Shown here in pieces: positions 23,827 to 33,504 of a stretch of 64,000 nt of DNA. Below the pieces are notes generated by a model. That model did not search any database. It was not told the DNA's origin and saw only the letters and a program-made list of their open reading frames with translations. This DNA is from Gordonia gummivorans (lineage in GTDB: Bacteria; Actinomycetota; Actinomycetes; Mycobacteriales; Mycobacteriaceae), in NCBI RefSeq assembly GCF_022513585.1, contig NZ_JAKWBF010000004.1:124001-188000 (forward strand). The letters run 5' to 3'. A program made the position numbers and the translations under genes. Position 1 is the first letter of the stretch. Every line of letters begins with the position of its first letter.

Positions 23827-24941
23827 TGGCCGACATACTGTTCGTCACGATGGATGCGGGCGGCAACGTGCAGCCGATGCTCGGGGTGGCGCAGGCCGTT
23901 GCTGCCATGGGGCATGACATTCGGGTCGTGGGCCATGAGTCGCTGCGCGCCGAAGCGTCGCGGTACGGTGTCGACCTGATTGCGTATAGATCTGTACGAC
24001 AATGGGATTCACTCAAAGTGCAGAGTCCGCTACGGTGGCCGCAGATGCTCAACGACCGGCGGATCGGCGACGAGGTGCGTGAGCTGTGTGAGACTCGACG
24101 GCCCGACGTCGCGATCGTCGATTGTCTGCTGGCGCCTGCGCATCATGTGGTTCGTGAACTGGGAGTATCGCGCGTCGTGTTCACTCACACCTTCCGCGAG
24201 TATGCCGACCACATGCGTCAGCTTCGACGGCTCGGCGGTGGCAGCCCCGCCGCGTTCTACGGCTATCGTCTTGGTGCGCTGTGGAACTCGGCGTCGGCGA
24301 ACCTGGTTGCGACGCACCGCGCACTCGATCCTGCGTCCCGTCGTACGCAGCCGGCCAACGTGGAGTGGACGGGTGTGGTACTGCCCGAGGTCGTCGGGCC
24401 TGCCGCGTCGTCAGCGAGCAATGTGCTGGTAAGTATGTCCACCAACGGTTTTCCCGGTCAGGATCGCACCCTGCGGCGGATTGTCCAGGCGCTCGGGGAC
24501 TTACCGGTGCAGGCGACTGTGACAACCGGAGGGGTCTTCGATCCGTCGGCCTTCGACGCACCCGACAACGTGACGATCACCGGCTATGCGGACCACCTGA
24601 CGCTGATGCCGCAGTGTTCGCTGTTGATCGGCCACGGCGGACACTCGACCACCATGCGTGCCCTGGCTCATGGCATGCCGGTCCTCGTCATCCCGGCTTC
24701 GGCGTTCCTGGACCAGCGGATGATCGGGCGGGCATTACGTACTGCGGGCGTCGGAAATGTGTTGCCGCGCTGGTCATCGGCCGCGGCGATTCGACGGGCC
24801 GTGCAGACCTTGCTGGACGAGGAGGACGTACGTCGTCGGGCGGCGGCGTTGGGGGCCGAACTTCGTGCCGAGGACGGTGCGCGTCGTGCTGCCGAGAAGA
24901 TCGACGCGCTGGTCGCGACGCGCGGTGTCGACTCGGCGTGA
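23826..24941 (+). CDS. GT1-type glycosyltransferase (macrolide/UDP-glycosyltransferase-like)
   Basis: 371 aa. The N-terminal Rossmann half begins MADILFVTMDAGGNVQPMLG VAQAVAAMGH, typical of GT-B enzymes such as MGT/UGT. The donor-binding motif near the C-terminus is LLIGHGGHSTTMRALAHGMPVLVIP, close to the UGT/MGT signature GGxxSxxxAxxxGxPxxxxP. It lies in a two-gene unit with a TetR repressor. The pattern suggests inducible glycosylation, possibly inactivation, of a small molecule; acceptor and donor cannot be told from sequence. Confidence 0.88.
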   Translation: MADILFVTMDAGGNVQPMLGVAQAVAAMGHDIRVVGHESLRAEASRYGVDLIAYRSVRQWDSLKVQSPLRWPQMLNDRRIGDEVRELCETRRPDVAIVDCLLAPAHHVVRELGVSRVVFTHTFREYADHMRQLRRLGGGSPAAFYGYRLGALWNSASANLVATHRALDPASRRTQPANVEWTGVVLPEVVGPAASSASNVLVSMSTNGFPGQDRTLRRIVQALGDLPVQATVTTGGVFDPSAFDAPDNVTITGYADHLTLMPQCSLLIGHGGHSTTMRALAHGMPVLVIPASAFLDQRMIGRALRTAGVGNVLPRWSSAAAIRRAVQTLLDEEDVRRRAAALGAELRAEDGARRAAEKIDALVATRGVDSA

Positions 24942-25049
24942 CGATTCGCTCGCGTGCGGGATGACCGTGCCACTGCCGGTGCTTCCGCAGCGGATGGGAT
25001 CTTCGGGCGAGGGAGCGGATACGACTCTACGAGGCAATGCGGTGCGCGA

Positions 25050-26210
25050 TCACGGCTCGCTATGCTGCACGATGCTGGCCGCCTTGTCGAGGCACTCCTG
25101 CCATTCGGCGAGGGGGTCGGAGTCGATGGTGATCCCGCCGCCGACCCCGAGGGTGGCGCGCCCGTCCGGCGCGATCGCGACGGTGCGGATTGCGACATTG
25201 AGGTCCAGTTCCCCTCCGGGGCCGGCGATTCCGACCGCTCCGCAGTACACGCCGCGCGCAGCGGATTCCCACTCCGAAAGTAGCTCCAGCGCACGTAGTT
25301 TGGGGGTTCCGGTGACCGATGGTGGGGGAAACGTGGCCGCCAGCAGGGCGTCGTTACCGGTGCCGACCTCCAGGATGGCCTGAACGCGGGAGACGAGGTG
25401 CCATACCCCGGGGGCGGGCATGATCGAGAGCAGCTCAGGTACCCGAACCGATCCGGGTACCGCGAGGCGGCCGAGGTCGTTGCGGGTCAGGTCGACGATC
25501 ATGATGTTCTCCGCGACATCCTTGACCGACGACGAGAGCACGTTCGGGTCGTCGTGGCCGGCGATGGTGCCCTTGATCGGCGCCGACGAGACGATGTTCC
25601 CGGTCCTGCGCAGGAACAGTTCCGGCGAGAAGCTCGCCACCGAGCCCCAACTGCCTTGCAGGAAAGCAGCTTTCGCCGGTGCGGTGGCGGCGGTGAGGTC
25701 GGCGAAGTAGTCGAGAGCGTTTCCGGTGACGCTCCCGGTGAACTGTGTGCATACGCAGGCCTGGTACACCTCACCGGCCCGTATCGCCGCCAGGCACCGC
25801 TCGATCGCCATCAAGTGGGGATCACGTTGTGGTGCAACCCAGTCCGCATGCCATTCGTTCCCTCTGGCCGGCCGAGCCGATGAATTGCCTGCGACGACGG
25901 CCAGTGCCCACGGCGGCACATCGCCGATCGTCTCCCAGACGCCGTCGCGCAAGATCAGCAGGTGGTCGGTGAGTCCACCGACCACCGTCGGAAGCGGCGA
26001 TCGGTCGTTGTGCACCGGAAAACCCAAGTAGCCGAGCCAGTATCGGTCCGGGTTGTCGGGTGGGCGCACACCCGCGCGCAACTCGATCGACGGCGCGATG
26101 ACCGCGTCCGCGTCCCACCACTCGCCGACCAGGGCGGCCGGCGGCGCCACGCCGTGTTCGGCGGTGTGGGCAGACAGCGCCCGCAGGACGTCGAGCGCGG
26201 TGCCGACCAT
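25050..26210 (-). CDS. pabB: Aminodeoxychorismate synthase component I (chorismate-binding enzyme)
   Basis: 386 aa. Converts chorismate with glutamine-derived ammonia to 4-amino-4-deoxychorismate for folate synthesis. Motifs of the chorismate-binding fold: YQACVCTQFTG, PIKGTIAGHDDPN (the PIKGT lysine signature), ENIMIVDLTRNDLGR, and PPPSVTGTPKLRALELLSEW. It lies 10 bases after metG on the same strand, as in M. tuberculosis Rv1005c/Rv1007c. Anthranilate synthase component I is a less likely alternative given the short N-terminal part and context. Confidence 0.88.
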   Translation of the reverse strand: MVGTALDVLRALSAHTAEHGVAPPAALVGEWWDADAVIAPSIELRAGVRPPDNPDRYWLGYLGFPVHNDRSPLPTVVGGLTDHLLILRDGVWETIGDVPPWALAVVAGNSSARPARGNEWHADWVAPQRDPHLMAIERCLAAIRAGEVYQACVCTQFTGSVTGNALDYFADLTAATAPAKAAFLQGSWGSVASFSPELFLRRTGNIVSSAPIKGTIAGHDDPNVLSSSVKDVAENIMIVDLTRNDLGRLAVPGSVRVPELLSIMPAPGVWHLVSRVQAILEVGTGNDALLAATFPPPSVTGTPKLRALELLSEWESAARGVYCGAVGIAGPGGELDLNVAIRTVAIAPDGRATLGVGGGITIDSDPLAEWQECLDKAASIVQHSEP

Positions 26211-26220
26211 CCGCGTCGGA

Positions 26221-27795
26221 TCAGCTTTCGTAGCGCGGGAAGACCGGCGACGGCTTGGGCAGGGCGGTGCCCGGCACCAGGCGATCGCCGACCGCGCTGA
26301 ACTGCCGGTCGGGCCCCACCGCGAGCAGGTCGAGCATCTTCGCGGTCGACGTCGGCATCACCGGCTGGCTGAGCAGGGCGACGATGCGTACCACCTCCGA
26401 GCACACGTACAGGACGGTTCCGGTGCGGCCGAGATCGGTCTTGGCCAGCTTCCACGGTTCCTGCGCGGAGATGTAGCGGTTGGTGTCGGCCAGCACCGCC
26501 CACAGCGCTTCCAGCCCGAGGTGGATGGCTTGGACATCGAATTGTGCACGGACCGCGTCGAGCAGCGCGTCGGCCTTCGCGAGCAGCTCGGTGTCGGCGT
26601 CGAGATAGACCCCCGGCGCCGGTAGTTCACCGTCGAAGTACTTGCCGATCATCGACAGAGTGCGTTGGGCGAGGTTGCCGAATTCGTTGGCGAGGTCGGC
26701 GTTGATACGGGCGATGATGGCGTCGGTCGAGTACGAACCGTCCTGGCCGTAGGAGATCTCGCGCAGGAAGAAGTAGCGGACGGGGTCGAGGCCGAACTCG
26801 GCGACGAGGGCATCGGGATCGAGGACGTTGCCGACCGACTTGCTCATCTTCTCGCCCTTGTTCAGCAAGAACCCGTGCACGAACACCCGCTTGGGGAGCT
26901 CGATCCCCGCACTCATCAGGAATGCCGGCCAATAGACGCAGTGGAACCGGATGATGTCCTTGCCGATGATGTGGAGATCGGCCGGCCAGAAACGACGCAG
27001 CGTTTCCTCGTCGTCGGGGAAGCCGACGCCGGTCAGGTAGTTGGTGAGGGCGTCGACCCACACGTACATGACGTGGTCGGGGTGGTCGGGGACCGGGACG
27101 CCCCAGTCGAAGGTGGTGCGCGAGATCGACAGGTCGGTGAGGCCGCCCTTGACGAAGCTGACCACCTCGTTGCGCCGGACGTCGGGACCGATGAACGACG
27201 GATCGGCGTCGTAGAGCTCGAGCAGCTTGTCCTGATAGGCCGACAGCCGGAAGAAGTACGTCTCCTCCTCGGTCCAGGTGACGACGTGACCCGATTCCGT
27301 TGCGACGCGCTCGCCCGCCTCGTTCACGCTGGTCTCGGAATCGGCGTAGAAGGTCTCGTCGCGGACGTCGTACCAGCCCGAATACTTGTCCAGGTAGATG
27401 TCGCCGTTGTCGTTCATCCGCTGCCAGATGGCCTCCGACGCCCGCTTGTGGTCCTCGTCGGAGGTGCGGATGAAGCGGTCGTAGCTCGACGACAGGCGGT
27501 CCTGCAGGGCCTGGAACCGGTCGGAGTTGCGGTTGGCGAGCTCGGCAGTCGGGATGCCCTCGGCCTCTGCGGTCTGCTGCATCTTCTGGCCGTGCACGTC
27601 GGTCCCGGTGAGGAACCGCACGTCGTACCCGTCGAGCCGTTTGAACCGGGCGAGCACGTCGGCCGAGATGTACTCGTAGGCGTGGCCGATGTGCGGTGCG
27701 CCGTTGGGGTAGGCGATCGCGGTGGTGATGTAGAACGGGCGCCCGTCACCGTGCGAGGTGGCAGGGGTGTCGGTGCTGGTCGGGTTCTCGGCCAT
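26221..27795 (-). CDS. metG: Methionyl-tRNA synthetase
   Basis: 524 aa class I synthetase. The HIGH motif is HIGH in [20 protein letters not shown] and the second signature is [18 protein letters not shown]. The connective domain lacks the zinc-binding CPxC knuckles ([16 protein letters not shown] at the equivalent place), as in mycobacterial MetRS. The C-terminal anticodon-binding helical domain is present, but no tRNA-binding extension. Co-directional with pabB, 10 bases apart. Confidence 0.96.
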   Translation of the reverse strand: MAENPTSTDTPATSHGDGRPFYITTAIAYPNGAPHIGHAYEYISADVLARFKRLDGYDVRFLTGTDVHGQKMQQTAEAEGIPTAELANRNSDRFQALQDRLSSSYDRFIRTSDEDHKRASEAIWQRMNDNGDIYLDKYSGWYDVRDETFYADSETSVNEAGERVATESGHVVTWTEEETYFFRLSAYQDKLLELYDADPSFIGPDVRRNEVVSFVKGGLTDLSISRTTFDWGVPVPDHPDHVMYVWVDALTNYLTGVGFPDDEETLRRFWPADLHIIGKDIIRFHCVYWPAFLMSAGIELPKRVFVHGFLLNKGEKMSKSVGNVLDPDALVAEFGLDPVRYFFLREISYGQDGSYSTDAIIARINADLANEFGNLAQRTLSMIGKYFDGELPAPGVYLDADTELLAKADALLDAVRAQFDVQAIHLGLEALWAVLADTNRYISAQEPWKLAKTDLGRTGTVLYVCSEVVRIVALLSQPVMPTSTAKMLDLLAVGPDRQFSAVGDRLVPGTALPKPSPVFPRYES

Positions 27796-27848
27796 AGTGG
27801 TGCCAGATTACCGATCGCGGCGTACGGGCCACCAACCGGCGTACACGC

Positions 27849-28847
27849 CTACGACGAGTTGCGGTGGCGCAGGATCGCCGCCGCGGTCCCGGCGACCGTC
27901 CCGTCGGGATCGGTGGTCATCTGGGTCAGCACGTCGACCGCACCCGGACCCGGAATCTCCGCCAGGGCCTGCGCGAGGCGTTGGCGCTGGGCTGGGTTCC
28001 CGTCGCCGAGTGCGGTGGTGAGAGTGCCGACGATCGGCACGGCGACGGTCGGGTCGTCGGCGTAGGTGCCGAGTATTTCGGCGGCCTCGACGTCGCGGTG
28101 GCCTTCGACGATGAGGCCGACCAACGATGTCACCGCGACCTGATCGCCGCGCGCACCGAGCGCGAGCGCCGCCCGATGACGGATCTCGTCGTCGGAGTCG
28201 GTGAGTAGTCGGCGGAGCAACTCGGTTGCACGATCGTCGTCGAAGCCCGCGATCGCCGTCGCCGCGCGGCGTCGCACATCTGCATCGGTCGACTCCAACC
28301 CTTGTGCGAGGACTGATAATCCGTCGCCATCAGACTGTGCCAACGCCCACCGCAACGCGCCGGCGACGTTGGTGTCGCTTTCGGTGAGGACGGCTTCGGC
28401 GAGACTGTCGGCCGACAGCCCGCGTGGGCTCGGGGACTCGAGCGCCGCCCGCTGCCGCAGCGCCGCGTGCTCGGACTCGACGCCGCGCAGGAGTGCGACC
28501 ACGTGCAGCACCGAGTCCCAATCGGTCGGCCCGGCATCCGATACGTGCTCTAGGCGTTCGAGAAGGTCGGCGTCAGCGGCCATCCGGTCGCGGGTGTGGC
28601 GGATCAGGTCGGCGACGAGGGCGGACGGTGAGAAGCCGGGGTCGTCGAGCGCGTTGTGGATGTCGCGCAATGACATGCCCAGTGTCCGAAGGCTTTCCAC
28701 GTGCAGCAGGCGCGTGATGTCGTCGGCCGAGTACTCGCGGTAGCCGCCGGAGGTTCGGCCGGTCGGTCGCACGAGCCCCAGCTTGTCGTAGTGACGCAGC
28801 ATCCGTGTGCTGACGCCGGAGCGTCGTGCGACCTCACCGATCAACAT
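27849..28847 (-). CDS. MerR regulator fused to HEAT repeats
   Basis: 332 aa. Residues 1-70 are a canonical MerR winged helix (LIGEVARRSGVSTRMLRHYD ... GYREYSADDITRLLHVESLR), followed by the dimerisation helix to about 115. Instead of a metal or drug-binding domain, residues about 130-330 hold PBS-lyase/HEAT-like helical repeats (for example STDADVRRRAATAIAGFDDD and DSDDEIRRHRAALALGARGD-like units). HEAT repeats bind proteins or helices, so the effector may be a protein. The ATG overlaps the stop of a second HEAT gene (TGATG); a MerR-type 21 bp palindrome lies upstream of that gene. Confidence 0.87.
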   Translation of the reverse strand: MLIGEVARRSGVSTRMLRHYDKLGLVRPTGRTSGGYREYSADDITRLLHVESLRTLGMSLRDIHNALDDPGFSPSALVADLIRHTRDRMAADADLLERLEHVSDAGPTDWDSVLHVVALLRGVESEHAALRQRAALESPSPRGLSADSLAEAVLTESDTNVAGALRWALAQSDGDGLSVLAQGLESTDADVRRRAATAIAGFDDDRATELLRRLLTDSDDEIRHRAALALGARGDQVAVTSLVGLIVEGHRDVEAAEILGTYADDPTVAVPIVGTLTTALGDGNPAQRQRLAQALAEIPGPGAVDVLTQMTTDPDGTVAGTAAAILRHRNSS

Positions 28848-29503
28848 CAGGCGCCGTCACCGAGGGCTGCAACGCGTTTGGCCGACTCGACCTCCAGCGC
28901 GAAGTCGGTGTCGGGGTCGAGCATCAGGCGCTCGGTGGCAATTGCGTGCGCCCGAACGCTTTCGAGCGCAGGAACAGCGGCGTCACCCAATGCGACAAGG
29001 GCGCGGCTCAAACTGCGCTGGACATCGATGTCGCCGCGGCCGAGTTGCGCTGTGAGTGTTCTCGCCAGTGCAGCTTCGCTGCCCGACGGCACCAGTGTGA
29101 CTGCCGCCCGCCACGCGCTGCGCGCCACCTCGTCGTTGTCGTCGTCCATCAACGATGACGTTATCGCGGCCCAGGCCCGACGATCGCCGATCTTGGAGAG
29201 CGTGTGCAGCGCCTGGCTGCGTGCCTGCGGGTTCGGTGCGCCGAGCTCGACGATCAGGCGCTCGACGGTGACCTCGGTCGGCAGTCGGGTCAGTGCCCAC
29301 GTCAGCATGTCGCGGACGAAGAAGTCCGGCTCGACCCCGCACCGTTCGGTGAGCGTGTCGACGAGTCCGGCGTCGGCGTGCGTGCCGGCCGCCAGTGCCG
29401 CCTGCAGTCGAGTCGACGCGTTCGGCGCGGCGAGCGCGGCTACGAGTCGGTTGTCGACGGTGTGCCGGGTCGCTGGGTGCTGGGTCGTGCTGTTCTGGGT
29501 CAT
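28847..29503 (-). CDS. HEAT-repeat protein partner of the MerR-HEAT regulator
   Basis: 218 aa from ATG 29503, preceded by AAGGAGG; an in-frame start at 29521 lacks such a site. Almost the whole protein from residue 20 is helical HEAT repeats (NASTRLQAALAAGTHADAGL, NPQARSQALHTLSKIGDRRA, DDDNDEVARSAWRAAVTLVP). It is coupled to the MerR-HEAT gene downstream. The two may form a sensor/regulator pair through their HEAT arrays; no enzymatic motif is seen. Confidence 0.82.
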   Translation of the reverse strand: MTQNSTTQHPATRHTVDNRLVAALAAPNASTRLQAALAAGTHADAGLVDTLTERCGVEPDFFVRDMLTWALTRLPTEVTVERLIVELGAPNPQARSQALHTLSKIGDRRAWAAITSSLMDDDNDEVARSAWRAAVTLVPSGSEAALARTLTAQLGRGDIDVQRSLSRALVALGDAAVPALESVRAHAIATERLMLDPDTDFALEVESAKRVAALGDGA

Positions 29504-29533
29504 GGGGACCACCTCCTTCACCCATGACCCAAC

Positions 29534-29554
29534 ACCTTGTCACCGTGTGAAGGT
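29534..29554 (-). promoter_or_regulatory. MerR-type operator/promoter of the HEAT-MerR operon
   Basis: A 21 bp palindrome, minus strand ACCTT-CACACGGTGA-CAAGGT, with only two unmatched symmetric pairs. It lies between a -35-like TTGACC and a TTGGGT hexamer separated by 19 bases, the long spacer typical of MerR-activated promoters. Ends 31 bases before the HEAT gene start codon. Autoregulation by the MerR-HEAT protein is the natural reading. Confidence 0.7.
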
Positions 29555-29664
29555 CAACGGTGGTCTCGACACGACGCCTCGCCCCACGGGGCTCGGTGTC
29601 GGCTCGACCAGCGGTGGGTGCGGGTTGGCTGGTGGTCTCGACCAGCGGTGGGGGCGGTGCTGGG

Positions 29665-32028
29665 TCAGATCTCCCGGCGGTAGGGTTCGCAGCCGTGTGG
29701 CGCCTTCGGGGGTTCGCGGTACTCGAGGGGTGGGATTTCCATCGCCACGGGTGCCGATTCCAGGGTGAACTTCTCACCGTGGTGGGCGAGGTCGATGGGC
29801 GGTCCGGAGAGCAGCCGGTAGGTGGCGTGATCCTTGTCGATCGCGACGACGATCTTGGAGTCGCGCACGATCATGCGGAACGACAAGTAGGTGAGCCGGC
29901 TCGGTAGCCGCGGCGCGAACGTGATGTTGCCGCCGAAGTCGCGCATCCCGCCGAACCCGGCGACGCAGTCGGTCCACGCCCCGGCGAGGGCCGCGATGTG
30001 CAGACCGCTGTTGACGTTGTTGTGCAGATCGTGCAGATCGGTGAACACCGATTCGGCGAGCAGGTCGTAGGCGAGATCGAGATATCCCACCTCGGCGGCG
30101 GTGACCGCCTCACAGCACGCCGACAGCGACGAGTCGCGCACGGTCAGCGGGTAGTAGTAGTCGAAATTGCGCAGCTTCTGTTCGGGCGTGAACGACGACC
30201 CGAACAGGTAGGTCGCGAACACCAGGTCGGCCTGCTTGACCACCTGCTTGCGATAGAGGTCGTAGTACGGGTAGTTCAGCAACAGCGGGTAGCGGCCGGC
30301 CGACGACTCGAAGTCCCACGCGCCGAGCAGGGTGAACGACTCACACTGCTGGTGCACGCCGAGCGCCTCGTCGTAGGGGATCGTCATGTCGTCGGCACAC
30401 GATTCCCAGTGTGCGGCTTCGGCATTGGTGACACCGAATTGCTCGGCCAAATCGGGTCGACGATGGACCGCGGCCACCGCGTCACGCAGATTCTGCTGCG
30501 CGGCAAGGTTGGTGAAGGTGTTGTTGTTGACGACGGCGGTGTACTCGTCGGGTCCGGTCACACCGTCGATGCGGAAGCGTCCGTTGGCATCGTGATGTCC
30601 GAGCCCGGCGAACAGTCGCGCCGTCTCCACGAGAATCTCGACGCCGCACTCGGTTTCGAACTGCTCGTCATGCGTCGCGCGTAGGTAGCGGCCGGTCGCG
30701 TTGGCGATGTCGGCCGACACGTGCACACCGGCGGTGCCCGCGGGCCAGTAGCCCGAACACTCGTCGCCGTTGATGGAACGCCACGGGAACATCGCCCCGC
30801 GCTGGCCGAGTTCGGCGGCGCGGCTCTTGGCCTTGTCCATGGTCGCATGCCGCCATCGCAGTTCCTCGCCGGCCGCCGCGGGCACGGTGTAGGTCAGCAT
30901 GGGCAGGATGAAACTCTCGGTGTCCCAGAAGGTGTGGCCGTCGTATCCGGGTCCGGTCAGACCCTTCGCCGGGATGGCGCGGGACTGCCCGCGGGCGCCG
31001 GCCTGCAGGACGTGGAACAGGGCGAAGCGCACGGCCTGTTGCAGTTCGGGGTCGCCGTCGATCTCGACGTCGGCGTCTCGCCAGAACTCCTCGAGGTAAT
31101 GCACCTGATCGGCCTTGAGGGAGTCCCATCCCGTCTCCATCGCCATGGCGAGCGCGGCGTCGACCTGGGCACGGAGCGCGGGCACCGAACGTCGCGCCGA
31201 CCACCCGTAGCCGATGTACTTGGTGAGCGTGATGCTCTTGCCCTGCGGCACATTCGCGGCGATGGTGAGGCGGGCCAGGTCCGCGTCGGCGCGGATGAAC
31301 GTGTCGGCCTTGTCCGGGAAGTAGATCTCGTGGTCCATGCCGGCGGCGATGTGCAGGCCAGACTTCTTGGTGTGGTGGACCAGCATGCCCCAGTAGTTGC
31401 GGCATGTTGCGAGATCGGAGACCAACGGCGCGTCGAGCGCCGCGGCCAGACGTGGATCGTTGCCGGGCGCCGGAACCGGTTCGTTGGCAAGCAGATCGGA
31501 CTGCAGGACCAGCTTCATGTCCTCGCCGATGGGCTCGACCTCGTAGCGGATCGCGGCGATGGTGCGCTTGGTGAACGACACCAGCCGCTCGGATTTGATG
31601 CGCACGGTACGACCGGTCGGCGACGTCCACAGCGTATGTCTGCGCAGGGTTCCGGTCCGGAAGTCCAGTACCCGCTCGTGAATTTCGGTGCGTCCGTAGC
31701 GAAGATCCATCGGCTCGTCTTCGACGAGCAGCCGGATGATCTTGCCGTCGGTGACGTTCACCACCGTCTGGCCGGATTCCGGGTAACCGTAACCACTTTC
31801 GGCGTAGGGCAGGTCACGTAGCTCGTAGAAGCCGTTCAGATAGGTGCCCGGATGATCGACCGGCTCACCCTCCTCGAATGTTCCGCGCAGCCCGATGTGT
31901 CCGTTGGACAACGCGAACAGCGTCTCCGTGGCCCCGAGCATGTCGAGTTCGACTCCGGCCGAACGCTTGAGCTGCCAGGGATCGATCTCGAAGCCGAAGC
32001 CGCTCTCCTGCGGCGAGTGGCCGCTCAT
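29665..32028 (-). CDS. Glycoside hydrolase family 65 protein (disaccharide phosphorylase-like)
   Basis: 787 aa, full GH65 length: an N-terminal beta-sandwich (from GFGFEIDPWQLKRSAGVELD), the (alpha/alpha)6 barrel and a C-terminal cap. The barrel shows GHTFWDTESFILPMLTYT, MDKAKSRAAELGQRGAMFPW and the catalytic acid in GVTGPDEYTAVVNNN (E495). GH65 phosphorylases cleave trehalose, maltose or kojibiose to beta-glucose-1-phosphate, which the overlapping phosphoglucomutase then uses; M. tuberculosis Rv3401/Rv3400 are the same pair. Which disaccharide is used is not decidable here. Confidence 0.92.
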   Translation of the reverse strand: MSGHSPQESGFGFEIDPWQLKRSAGVELDMLGATETLFALSNGHIGLRGTFEEGEPVDHPGTYLNGFYELRDLPYAESGYGYPESGQTVVNVTDGKIIRLLVEDEPMDLRYGRTEIHERVLDFRTGTLRRHTLWTSPTGRTVRIKSERLVSFTKRTIAAIRYEVEPIGEDMKLVLQSDLLANEPVPAPGNDPRLAAALDAPLVSDLATCRNYWGMLVHHTKKSGLHIAAGMDHEIYFPDKADTFIRADADLARLTIAANVPQGKSITLTKYIGYGWSARRSVPALRAQVDAALAMAMETGWDSLKADQVHYLEEFWRDADVEIDGDPELQQAVRFALFHVLQAGARGQSRAIPAKGLTGPGYDGHTFWDTESFILPMLTYTVPAAAGEELRWRHATMDKAKSRAAELGQRGAMFPWRSINGDECSGYWPAGTAGVHVSADIANATGRYLRATHDEQFETECGVEILVETARLFAGLGHHDANGRFRIDGVTGPDEYTAVVNNNTFTNLAAQQNLRDAVAAVHRRPDLAEQFGVTNAEAAHWESCADDMTIPYDEALGVHQQCESFTLLGAWDFESSAGRYPLLLNYPYYDLYRKQVVKQADLVFATYLFGSSFTPEQKLRNFDYYYPLTVRDSSLSACCEAVTAAEVGYLDLAYDLLAESVFTDLHDLHNNVNSGLHIAALAGAWTDCVAGFGGMRDFGGNITFAPRLPSRLTYLSFRMIVRDSKIVVAIDKDHATYRLLSGPPIDLAHHGEKFTLESAPVAMEIPPLEYREPPKAPHGCEPYRREI

Positions 32029-32756
32029 GCGGGGAGCAATTCATCGAGATCGCCGACGACGACGCTGGCTCCGGCCGCACGCATGGCCTCGGTCTGCGCA
32101 CCGTCATGCCGGTCGATGGCGACGACGAACCCGAATTGGCCTGCGTGACCGGCCTGCACGCCCGAGATCGCATCCTCGAACACGGCGGCCTGCGCCGGCG
32201 GGACACCCATCAGTTCGGCGCCCAGCAGGAACGAGTCGGGAGCGGGCTTGCCCGCCAAGCCTTTCTCGACGATCTCGAGGCCGTCGACCCGGACCTCGAC
32301 GAACTGTGACAGGTCGGCTGCATCCAGCACGGCTGCTCCATTCTTCGATGACGTCACCACGGCGATGCGCAGACCCGCATCGCGTGCCGCGTTCAGATAG
32401 CGCACAGAACCCGGGTAGGCCTCGACACCCCCCTCCGACAGTGCGGTCAAGAACATCTCGTTCTTGCCGGTGCCGATGGCGGCAATCGTGTCGTCGTCGA
32501 CGTCATCGATGGCACGCGAGTGCAGAAAGGCGCGGACGCCTGCCTCGCGCGGACGCCCGTCGACATAGTCGAGGTAGTCCTGATCGGTGAACTCGACGAA
32601 GTCGGGACTGTCCGTCCCGCCCGCCCGTTCGGAGAGGAAGTCGTCGAAGGCCGTCTTCCATGCCTTGCGGTGCAAGACCGCTGTGGACGTGAGCACACCG
32701 TCGAGATCGAACAGTGCCACCGAGATCGCTTCTGGCAAACCCAACACGCTTGGCAA
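32025..32756 (-). CDS. Beta-phosphoglucomutase-type HAD enzyme
   Basis: 243 aa. HAD motif I is ALFDLDGVLTSTAVLH (D17, D19; the DxD of phosphoglucomutases), with the cap domain after it, motif II VVTSSKNG, motif III lysine in KGLAGKPAPDSFLLGAELM and motif IV AAVFEDAISGVQAGHAG. It converts beta-glucose-1-phosphate to glucose-6-phosphate. Its stop overlaps the GH65 ATG by four bases, so the two catalyse successive steps: phosphorolysis, then entry into glycolysis. Confidence 0.92.
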   Translation of the reverse strand: MPSVLGLPEAISVALFDLDGVLTSTAVLHRKAWKTAFDDFLSERAGGTDSPDFVEFTDQDYLDYVDGRPREAGVRAFLHSRAIDDVDDDTIAAIGTGKNEMFLTALSEGGVEAYPGSVRYLNAARDAGLRIAVVTSSKNGAAVLDAADLSQFVEVRVDGLEIVEKGLAGKPAPDSFLLGAELMGVPPAQAAVFEDAISGVQAGHAGQFGFVVAIDRHDGAQTEAMRAAGASVVVGDLDELLPA

Positions 32757-32805
32757 CGCTACCCGTCCGACGCCGCTCTGGCGCGGTTAGCGCGTGTCCT
32801 GGCGT

Positions 32806-33504
32806 TCAGGCCGAAGTCGCGGCGGGTTCGGAGTCGTCGTCCCAGAAGCCGATCGACTCGAGTTGGGCGATCAGACGATCGCGCGCGTCGGCGAATCGGG
32901 CGTGGATCTCGTCGCGGATACCGCGGACATCGCCGGTACGCAGTTGCTCGATCAGCAGGCGGTGGCTCGTCACCGCCTCGCGTCCCCAGGTCTCGTCGCC
33001 GGAGTACAGCTCGAACGGGTTGTACTTGCTCGCGGCGTACTGGAACCATGCCAGTTTCTTGCTGTTCGCCATCAGGTGCACCTTGCGATGAAAGGCGAAC
33101 TCGCCGGCGAGCACGCGGTCGGCAAAGCCTGCGTCGACCGCCCGCTCGAGGTCGTCGACGATGGCGGACAGCTCGGCAAGATGGCGTTCGATGTCGGGCG
33201 TGTCGACGGCGTGAGTGGCCAGCCGCGACGACAATTCCGCCTGCATCCAGAAGATGTCGACGATGTCGCCGCGGTCGAGTGGTTCGACGATGAATCCACG
33301 GTGCGGCGACGAGCGGACCAGTCCTTCGCCGCGCAGGGTCACCAGCGCTTCACGAACCGGGGTCACACTGCAGCCGAGTGCCGACGCGGTCTCGTCGAGC
33401 CGGACGAAGTCGCCCGGCCGGAGTTGTCCGGTCATGATCCGGTTGCGGAGGTAGTCGGCGACCTCGTCGGTCAGTTGGGTACGCCGAAGGGACGCGGGGC
33501 TCAT
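32806..33504 (-). CDS. GntR/FadR-family regulator at the end of the mce operon
   Basis: 232 aa from ATG 33504. The winged helix (LTDEVADYLRNRIMTGQLRP GDFVRLDETASALGCSVTPV REALVTL) is followed by an all-helical FCD domain with its metal-binding positions in FAFHRKVHLMANS and SHRLLIEQL. FCD regulators bind carboxylic acids or acyl-CoA. It overlaps the upstream DUF2236 gene by four bases and is the last gene of the mce run, so it is the best candidate for a local regulator (Mce1R and Mce2R of M. tuberculosis are also FadR-type). Confidence 0.9.
   Translation of the reverse strand: MSPASLRRTQLTDEVADYLRNRIMTGQLRPGDFVRLDETASALGCSVTPVREALVTLRGEGLVRSSPHRGFIVEPLDRGDIVDIFWMQAELSSRLATHAVDTPDIERHLAELSAIVDDLERAVDAGFADRVLAGEFAFHRKVHLMANSKKLAWFQYAASKYNPFELYSGDETWGREAVTSHRLLIEQLRTGDVRGIRDEIHARFADARDRLIAQLESIGFWDDDSEPAATSA

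Noticed and set aside
26665-28065. 466-codon open frame on the plus strand
   Set aside because: Antisense to metG and the MerR-HEAT gene; composition is shadow-like and there is no ribosome-binding site.
29560-29664. Possible small repeat with two CTCGACCAGCGGTGGG copies
   Set aside because: Two short direct repeats about 33 bases apart; too little to define an element, noted only as low-complexity spacer.
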